Of a DNA stretch of 64,000 nucleotides, positions 57,007 to 64,000 are shown one piece after another. Both the position numbers and the translations under genes were made by a program. The notes beneath the pieces are model-generated. The model did no database searches. It saw only the letters and a program-made list of their open reading frames with translations, and was not told the DNA's origin. How positions within the stretch are numbered: position 1 is the first letter of the stretch; every line of letters starts with the position of its first letter. The DNA is from Streptomyces sp. DT2A-34. Lineage in GTDB: Bacteria > Actinomycetota > Actinomycetes > Streptomycetales > Streptomycetaceae. The DNA lies in NCBI RefSeq assembly GCF_030499515.1, contig NZ_JASTWJ010000001.1, positions 2,770,001-2,834,000 of the forward strand, read 5' to 3'.

Positions 57007-57577
57007 CGACCGCGAGGGCACTGGTGAACGGGTTCAGGGCGTCGTAGTGGAGGCACAGGACGACCATCGTGGAGCCGACGATCGCCGGGACCGCGTACAG
57101 GTCACGATCCCAACGCAGCAATGACGGCACCTCGTTGGCCAGGACGTCCCGCAGCACACCGCCGCCCACGGCGGTCGCCATGCCCAGGCAGGCGGACGCG
57201 GTGAGGTTGAGGCCGTAGTCGTACGCCTTCGTCGTCCCGGCGACGCAGAACAGGCCGAGGCCCGCCGCGTCGAAGACGTTCACGCCGCTCTGGATGCGCT
57301 CCACGTGCGGGTGGAGGAAGAAGACGAGCAGCGCGGCGAGCAGCGGGGTGAGGAAGTACCCCAGGTCCGTGAAGGCGGCCGGGGGTACGGCGCCGATGAT
57401 CAGGTCCCGGAACAGCCCGCCGCCCAGGGCGGTGACCTCGGCGAGGACGGCGATGCCGAAGACGTCGAAGTTCTTGCGGACGGCCAGCAGGGCACCGGAG
57501 ATGGCGAAGACGAAGATGCCGATCAGGTCGAGCGTGTGCTGGACGGACGGGCTGAACAATTGCTGGAGCACTCGCAC
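56915..57577 (-). CDS. TRIC-type cation channel family protein
   Basis: 220 residues with about seven helices and the two-fold repeat of the family: FAISGALLAVRKNFDVFGIA with GGGLFRDLIIG, and then AVGGGVLRDVLANEVPSLL. These proteins form trimeric K+-selective channels in prokaryotes. GTG 57577 is the start used; GTG 57571 is possible. The 3' end (FHWRAPRAWNRRST) is typical, so this gene's frame is the real one in the overlap with the esterase. Confidence 0.88.
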   Translation of the reverse strand: MRVLQQLFSPSVQHTLDLIGIFVFAISGALLAVRKNFDVFGIAVLAEVTALGGGLFRDLIIGAVPPAAFTDLGYFLTPLLAALLVFFLHPHVERIQSGVNVFDAAGLGLFCVAGTTKAYDYGLNLTASACLGMATAVGGGVLRDVLANEVPSLLRWDRDLYAVPAIVGSTMVVLCLHYDALNPFTSALAVVTAFVLRLLAMRFHWRAPRAWNRRSTVREE

Positions 57578-57593
57578 ATTCTTGCGCAACCAA

Positions 57594-57626
57594 AGGCCCC
57601 CACCTTGCAAAGCAAGGCGGGGGCCT
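57594..57626 (-). terminator. Terminator of the opp operon
   Basis: 8-bp and 6-bp stems (57594-57601 with 57619-57626; 57603-57608 with 57612-57617) around AAA, beginning eight bases after the last opp gene on the minus strand and followed by TTT. Confidence 0.8.
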
Positions 57627-57634
57627 GAGTGCGG

Positions 57635-58824
<1,190 letters not shown>

Positions 58825-58828
<4 letters not shown>

Positions 58829-59916
58829 AGCTTCGGCGCAATCTCTTCGGTCCAGATCCGCGTACGGTCCTCCTGCGAGAGGTGGCACGCGGAGAAGTGC
58901 CCGCCGCCGACCTGCTGGAGCTCCGGGCGCACGGTACGGGTGACATCGCCCTTGGGGACGTCCGCGTACGGGCAGCGGGGGTGGAAGGCGCAGCCCGAGG
59001 GGACGTTGATGAGGCTCGGCGGCTGGCCCTTGACAGGGATGAGCCGGTCGGAGGTCTCACGGTCGATGCGCGGCATCGAGCCGAGCAGGCCCCAGGTGTA
59101 CGGGTGCTGCGGCCGCTCGAAGACGTCGTCGACCGAACCGCGCTCCACGCACCGGCCGCCGTACATCACCAGGACGTCGTCGGCGATCTCGGCGACCACA
59201 CCGAGGTCGTGGGTGATGAGGACGACCGCGGAGCCGAACTCCTTCTGCAGGTCCCGGATGAGGTCGAGGATCTGCGCCTGGACGGTGACGTCGAGGGCGG
59301 TGGTCGGCTCGTCCGCGATGAGCAGTTCGGGGTTGTTGACGAGCGCCATGGCGATCATCGCGCGCTGGCGCATACCGCCGGAGAACTCGTGCGGGTAGTT
59401 GTCGACCCGCTTGTCCGGCTCGGGGATGCCGACCCGGTCGAGCATCTCGATCGCCCGCTTGCGCGCGGTCTTCTTGTTGACGTCGTGGTGGACCCGGTAC
59501 GCCTCCACGATCTGGTTGCCGATCGTGTAGTACGGGTGCATCGCGGACAGCGGATCCTGGAAGATCATCGCCATCTCGCGGCCCCGCAGCCGGCGCACCT
59601 CGTCCGGGGCGGCGGAGACCAGCTCCTTGCCGCCGAGCCAGATCTCGCCGGACATCCGCACGTTCTTGCCGCGCGCGCCGAGGCGGTGCAGGCCCATGAT
59701 CGCCAGCGAGGTGACGGACTTGCCCGAGCCGGACTCACCGACGATGCAGAGGGTCTTGCCCTTCTCCACCTGGAAGCTGAGCCCGTCGACGGACTTGACC
59801 AGGCCGTCGTCGGTCGGGAAGTGCACCTTGAGGTCACGGACCGCGAGGAAGGCGTCGGGCGCGTTCGCGGGCGAGGGCTCGCCCACTGCGGCACCGGTCT
59901 TGGACAGTTCGGTCAC
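58825..59916 (-). CDS. Oligopeptide ABC transporter ATPase (OppD/DppD-like)
   Basis: 363 residues. Walker [17 protein letters not shown]-loop [14 protein letters not shown], signature FSGGMRQR, Walker [12 protein letters not shown]-loop [10 protein letters not shown] and the tail [13 protein letters not shown], so the pair with the next ATPase is complete. GTG at 59916 overlaps the oppB stop (GTGA). Hydrolyses ATP to drive peptide import. Confidence 0.95.
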
Positions 59917-60920
59917 GAGAGCCTCACGCGCGGGTCGGCGGCGGCGTACAGCAGGTCCACCAGGAGATTTGCGATCACGACGAAGAAGGCGGCGAGCAGG
60001 GTGACGCCGAGGATCGGGGGCAGGTCGTTGTCGGTGATGCCCTGCACCGCGTACTGGCCGATGCCGGGCAGCGAGAAGACGCTCTCGGTGATCACGGCAC
60101 CGCCGAGCAGCAGCCCCAGGTCCATGCCGAAGACGGTGATGATCGGGGTCAGCGCGGCCCGCAGCCCGTGCCGGGCCACGACCTTGCGCTCGCGCAGGCC
60201 CTTGGCGCGGGCCGTGCGGATGAAGTCCTCGTTCATCGTCTCCAGCATGCCCGAGCGGGTCAGCCGCGCGTAAATGGCGGAGTACAGGAGCGCCAGCGAA
60301 CACCAAGCAGGAATGAGCGTGTTGGCCCACTGGGCCGGATTCTCGGTGAACGGCACATAGGTGCGTCCGAAGATCGGCCACTGGAAGGTGAAGAGGAACA
60401 GCGCGAGCTGGCCCGTGAAGAACATGGGCAGTGAGACACCGGCGAGCGCGACGCCCATGAAGGTGCGGTCGAAGAAGCTGCCGGGCTTGAGCGCGGAGAT
60501 CACGCCGATCACGACGCCGGACACCAGCCACATCACGGCGGCGCCGAGGGCCAGCGAGAGGGTCACCGGAATGCGCGAGGTGAGCTGCGGCCAGACCTCG
60601 ACGTGGTTCTTGAAGGAGTAGCCGAAGCACGGCGCGTTGCAGTGCGTCGTGGTGGGGCCCAGGTCGTAGGTGGCGCCGGCCACGATCCCCTTGATGAAGT
60701 GCCAGTACTGGATGTACAGGGGCTGGTCCAGACCGAGGTTCTGCTTGACCGCGGCGATGTCGGCCTTCGTCGGGCTCTTTCCGATGTACTGCTGCGCGAG
60801 CTGGTCGGCGGTCTGGCCGGCGAGCCGTGGCAGCAGGAAGAAGATCGCGAAGGTGACCGCGGTGACGACCAGCAGCAGGATCACTGCCGCGACCGTCCGA
60901 CGGAGGATGTACGAGATCAC
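59913..60920 (-). CDS. Oligopeptide ABC transporter permease (OppB/DppB-like)
   Basis: 335 residues, six helices; YILRRTVAAVILLLVVTAVT opens the first, the EAA loop is FIRTARAKGLRERKVVARHG, followed by ALTPIITVFGMDLGLLLGGA. A 60-residue extracytoplasmic loop after helix 1 is longer than usual in this family and carries two Cys (HCNAPCFG). GTG at 60920. Separated from oppA by a 15-bp hairpin. Confidence 0.95.
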   Translation of the reverse strand: MISYILRRTVAAVILLLVVTAVTFAIFFLLPRLAGQTADQLAQQYIGKSPTKADIAAVKQNLGLDQPLYIQYWHFIKGIVAGATYDLGPTTTHCNAPCFGYSFKNHVEVWPQLTSRIPVTLSLALGAAVMWLVSGVVIGVISALKPGSFFDRTFMGVALAGVSLPMFFTGQLALFLFTFQWPIFGRTYVPFTENPAQWANTLIPAWCSLALLYSAIYARLTRSGMLETMNEDFIRTARAKGLRERKVVARHGLRAALTPIITVFGMDLGLLLGGAVITESVFSLPGIGQYAVQGITDNDLPPILGVTLLAAFFVVIANLLVDLLYAAADPRVRLS

Positions 60921-60932
60921 GGGGACCGGCGC

Positions 60933-60966
60933 TGGTGCCCGCGGGCTGCGAAGCCCGCGGGCACCA
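60933..60966 (-). other. Hairpin between oppA and oppB
   Basis: A perfect 15-bp stem (60933-60947 with 60952-60966) and 4-nt loop in the 69-bp gap after the binding-protein gene. In such operons a hairpin here lowers read-through or protects the upstream mRNA, so that more binding protein than permease is made. Confidence 0.7.
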
Positions 60967-60989
60967 AAGCCTTCACCTGCCTTCCGGGG

Positions 60990-62738
60990 CTACTTCTTGG
61001 TCGTGCCGATGTTGAGGTAGTCGTACTGACCGCTGAAGGCCGCCGTGGACACCAGGTTGGTGAAGTTGGCCGGGCGGTACAGCAGGACCTTGAAGTAGGT
61101 CAGCGGGACGAGCGCGGCCTGGTCCATCGCACGCTTGTCGATCTGCGCGTACAGGCTGTTGCGCTCGGTCTCGTCCTCGGTGGCGATGGCCTTTTCCAGC
61201 ATCTCGTTGATCTGCTTGTCGTTGATGTACGAGAGGTTGGTGTTGCCGGACGCGCCGATCGCGTCACCGTGCAGGATCTGCTGCAGGAAGCCGTAGCCGG
61301 ACGGCCAGTCGGCACCCCACTGCATCATGTGCAGACCGATGTTCTGCTTCTTGTCGAACGACGGCACACCCGCGTAGTCGGTGAAGTACTTGCCCGACGG
61401 GAACTGCTTCAGGCTGGCGTTGATACCGACCTTCTTCAGCGAGTCGATGATCGCGGTGGCCGCGTCGACCTCCTGCGGACGGTCGCTGCGCGCCGAGATG
61501 TTGGTGGTGATGCTCGTCTTGCCGCAGGCCTGCAGCTGCTCCTTGGCCTTGGCGACGTCGCCCTTGTTGCCCTTGGTGGCGTAGACGTCCTGCTTCTGGT
61601 AGCCGGGGATGTCCGGCGGCAGAACGGTGGTGGCGACGTCACCGCGGATCGGGCCACCCTCGGCGGTCTGCACGGAGACCTTGTTGATGGCGTACTGGAC
61701 GGCCTTGCGGCACTCGACCTTGTCGAACGGTGCGACCTGGTTGTTGATCGCCAGGTAGACCAGGCGGCCACCGTAGGTGTTGTCCGTGTTGGCCTTCAGG
61801 GAGGCGTCGTTGACGACCTTGGCCTGGGTCGCGGCCTGGACACCCGTACCGGCGAGGTCGATCGCGTCACCGGCCTGGACGTCCTGGTCGATGGTCTCCG
61901 GGTTGACCTTCAGCTTGACGACGATCTTGTCCGGGTACTGCTTGCGCAGCGGGTCCGTCTTCGGGTCCCAGTTCTCGTTGCGGACGAGGACGGCCTGCTT
62001 GCCCTCGTCGTAGCTCTGGAACTTGTAGGAGCCCGAGGACACGATGCTCTTGACGTAGTCGATGCCCTTGTCCTTGGCCTGGGGCACCGGAGCCGTCTGC
62101 GGCGTCGCGACCAGGTAGTCGAACTCCTGGAAGGCGCGGTTGAGATGGAAGACGATCGTGGTGTCGTCCGGCGTCTCGATGGACGACAGGCCCTTGGCGC
62201 TCTTGTCCTTGTAGGGGCCCTTGTACTTGTCGCCGTCCGCCATGAACTGCTGGAAGTAGTTCGGGCCGAGGGAGAGCACGTCACGCGCGAAGTTGGAGCG
62301 CTCGACGGCGTACTTGACGTCCTTCGAGGTGATCGGCGTGCCGTCCTGGTACTTCAGGCCCGAACGCAGCTTGTACGTCCAGGTCTTGCCGCCGTCGCTG
62401 GGCTCACCGGGGCTCGCCGCGAGGTCCGGGACCAGCTCGTTGCCGGCCTCGCCCGCGGCGGGCTTGAACGTCATCAGCGGGCGGGCGTAGAGCCGGCTGA
62501 GGTTGTACATGTACGCGTAGTACGTGTTGCCGGGGTCGAAGGAGTCCGGGACGTCGGAGAGCTCGTAGGTGACCGTCCCGCCCTTCTGGGTGGAGGCGTT
62601 GACGACACCCTTGGTCGCTGCGTTGGCCCCAGCCGACTTGTTTCCGTTCTCACTGCCGTCATCGGCCTTGCTGCATGCCGAGAGCAGCAGGCTCGCACTG
62701 CCGATAGCCGCAACCGCGGCCAGCGTTGACCTTCGCAT
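60990..62738 (-). CDS. Oligopeptide ABC transporter substrate-binding lipoprotein (OppA-like)
   Basis: 582 residues, family 5 binding protein. Lipoprotein signal ends at LLLSAC, Cys22, with a Gly/Asn/Ser-rich linker after. KTWTYKLRSGLKYQDGTPIT and VKYAVERSNFARDV are the family core; VSTAAFSGQYDYLNIG ends the protein. ATG at 62738. It captures peptides outside and hands them to OppB/OppC. A hairpin follows the stop, likely boosting its level over the permeases. Confidence 0.95.
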   Translation of the reverse strand: MRRSTLAAVAAIGSASLLLSACSKADDGSENGNKSAGANAATKGVVNASTQKGGTVTYELSDVPDSFDPGNTYYAYMYNLSRLYARPLMTFKPAAGEAGNELVPDLAASPGEPSDGGKTWTYKLRSGLKYQDGTPITSKDVKYAVERSNFARDVLSLGPNYFQQFMADGDKYKGPYKDKSAKGLSSIETPDDTTIVFHLNRAFQEFDYLVATPQTAPVPQAKDKGIDYVKSIVSSGSYKFQSYDEGKQAVLVRNENWDPKTDPLRKQYPDKIVVKLKVNPETIDQDVQAGDAIDLAGTGVQAATQAKVVNDASLKANTDNTYGGRLVYLAINNQVAPFDKVECRKAVQYAINKVSVQTAEGGPIRGDVATTVLPPDIPGYQKQDVYATKGNKGDVAKAKEQLQACGKTSITTNISARSDRPQEVDAATAIIDSLKKVGINASLKQFPSGKYFTDYAGVPSFDKKQNIGLHMMQWGADWPSGYGFLQQILHGDAIGASGNTNLSYINDKQINEMLEKAIATEDETERNSLYAQIDKRAMDQAALVPLTYFKVLLYRPANFTNLVSTAAFSGQYDYLNIGTTKK

Positions 62739-62796
62739 GATGGTCCGCTTCCCCTCCATTGTTGGAAACCTGTTGGACTCGCACCGCGGCCGCGGG

Positions 62797-63795
62797 TCAG
62801 CGGCTGCGCGGGTCGAGAGCGTCACGGAGACCGTCGCCGAGCAGGTTGAATGCCAGGACGGTCACGAAGATGGCCAGACCGGGCACGATCATGAACTGCG
62901 GGTCGACCTGGTAGTAGTCGACCGCTTGGTTGATCATGCCGCCCCAGGACGCCTGCGGGGGCTGGATGCCGACGCCGAGGAAGCTCAGGGACGCCTCGAA
63001 GAGGATGTTGGTCGGGATGAGCAGCGTCGAGTAGACGATGATCGGGCCGACGAGGTTCGGCAGCAGCTCCCGGAAGAGGATGTAGGGCCCCTTGGCCCCC
63101 ATCCCCCGCGAGGCGTCGACGAACTCCCGCTCGCGCAGGGCCAGCGTCTGGCCGCGCACGATACGGCCCAGGTAGGGCCAGTTGAAGAAGCCGATGACGA
63201 AGATCAGCACGGTGATGTGCAGCGGCAGGCCCTCCAGCCCGAAGGCACCGCCCTGCAGGGTGGCCGAGATGGCGATGGCGAACAGCAGCAGAGGGAAGGC
63301 CAGGAAGGTGTCCATCATCCGGCTGATGATCGTGTCGACCCGGCCGCCGTAGTAGCCGGCCACTACACCGAGGACCGCGCCGATCGTGTTGGACAGGATC
63401 GTGGCGCCGAAGGCGACGACCAGCGAGACCCAGGAGCCCTCGAGGATGCGGGTGGCGATGTCGCGGCCGAACTTCGGCTCGACACCGAGCGGGTGCTCCC
63501 AGCTCATGCCACCGAAGTCGCCCTTGGGCAGCGAGGTGTTGGGGTCGATCAGGTCCTGGTTCAGGGCGTTCGGGTCCAGTCCGAAGAGGGCCTGGATGGG
63601 TCGGGAGAGCACCGCCAGCAGGATCAGCAGGATGACGATGACGCCTCCGGCGACCGCCACCTTGTCCTTCTTGAAACGGGTCCAGGCGATCTGCCCGAGA
63701 GACCGGCCCTCGATCTGCTTGGACTCGACACCCTTCAGCACGGCCTCGGGCTGGGCCTCGGCCTGCGATCCGGTGGTCTCGATCGGTGCCGTCAC
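62797..63795 (-). CDS. Oligopeptide ABC transporter permease (OppC/DppC-like)
   Basis: 332 residues. A polar N-terminus (about 1-40), a helix (VAVAGGVIVILLILLAVLSR), a 75-residue outer loop with WEHPLGVEPKFGRDIATRIL, and five more helices with the EAA loop VDASRGMGAKGPYILFREL. GTG at 63795 is used; GAGGGG lies 11 bases upstream. First gene of the operon: permease C, binding protein, permease B, two ATPases. In the upstream 205 bp, TAGACA at 63889-63894 could be a -10, but I cannot fix a promoter. Confidence 0.94.
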   Translation of the reverse strand: MTAPIETTGSQAEAQPEAVLKGVESKQIEGRSLGQIAWTRFKKDKVAVAGGVIVILLILLAVLSRPIQALFGLDPNALNQDLIDPNTSLPKGDFGGMSWEHPLGVEPKFGRDIATRILEGSWVSLVVAFGATILSNTIGAVLGVVAGYYGGRVDTIISRMMDTFLAFPLLLFAIAISATLQGGAFGLEGLPLHITVLIFVIGFFNWPYLGRIVRGQTLALREREFVDASRGMGAKGPYILFRELLPNLVGPIIVYSTLLIPTNILFEASLSFLGVGIQPPQASWGGMINQAVDYYQVDPQFMIVPGLAIFVTVLAFNLLGDGLRDALDPRSR

Positions 63796-64000
63796 GGTGA
63801 GTCTGACCCCTCTCGGCCGACGGTTGTCGGCCCCCCTGGCTGCCGCTGTAGCGGTTGCTTCCACTCGTACACAGGACCGACCGGCCCGTGTCTAGCGGGG
63901 AGTCTTCAACGCTTTGGCGATCTGTTGCCAGAGTTGGCGGGGAAAGGATGCGCAACCGTGATGCTGTCTGGTGGGTTCCGTTATTCGAACAGCGGGTAAC

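Overview
The window is 64 kb of very GC-rich chromosomal DNA from an actinomycete, almost certainly Streptomyces. Evidence for this includes strong third-position GC, frequent GTG starts, TAGNNT-type -10 elements, several leaderless-looking genes, and Streptomyces-typical families (PucR-type and LAL regulators, DUF5988, DUF6191, GGDEF-EAL proteins). From memory, the gene order gatC-gatA-gatB / RmdB-like GGDEF-EAL / ligA / mnmA / cysteine desulfurase, together with serA-ilvC-ilvN-ilvB and the proline catabolic pair, resembles the conserved core of S. coelicolor-like chromosomes. No tRNA, rRNA, CRISPR array, prophage or transposase was seen.

Layout, left half. 1-1900: end of a metallophosphoesterase gene, an AAC(2')-type aminoglycoside acetyltransferase and two small proteins. 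1909-6178: proline catabolism, with proline dehydrogenase and P5C dehydrogenase on the minus strand and a divergent PucR-type regulator. 6289-7428: a WD40 protein that looks 5'-truncated. 7473-12445: a Zur-box-preceded ABC importer with a lipoprotein binding protein, a fused DppB-DppC permease and two ATPases. 12432-14639: a TetR/MFS efflux pair. 14694-20335: serA, ilvC, ilvN and ilvB for serine and branched-chain amino acid synthesis; ilvB is preceded by a 13-residue leader peptide and an attenuator. 20332-23535: a membrane PAS-GGDEF-EAL protein with a degenerate EAL domain. 23734-28106: a hydroxyacid dehydrogenase, an aldo/keto reductase whose 3' end is tandemly amplified, a secreted PQQ-type sugar dehydrogenase and a DUF6191 protein.

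Layout, right half. 28127-36694: a large LAL regulator, small membrane proteins, a GNAT, an MMPL exporter and a frameshifted methyltransferase. 36755-40335: the gatCAB amidotransferase operon with a conserved 80-residue passenger. 40507-46223: an RmdB-like GGDEF-EAL protein, NAD-dependent DNA ligase and a MetE-like protein. 46245-46467: a long inverted-repeat element. 46476-57577: mostly single genes, including an SDR, a LOG-like protein, mnmA, a Tat-exported amidase, a cysteine desulfurase, a TetR unit with an AACAGTTGT-rich operator region, a thioesterase, an esterase and a TRIC channel. 57594-63795: a five-gene oligopeptide (Opp/Dpp) ABC operon.

How the parts connect. Most of the window is housekeeping: proline breakdown, Ser/Ile/Val/Leu synthesis, Gln-tRNA formation, DNA ligation and tRNA thiolation. 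Accessory interest lies in the predicted zinc-controlled importer, the leader-peptide attenuator, the two contrasting c-di-GMP proteins, the 208-bp tandem copies of a gene tail, and the inverted-repeat element before 46476. All functions are inferred from sequence reading alone; no search was run.
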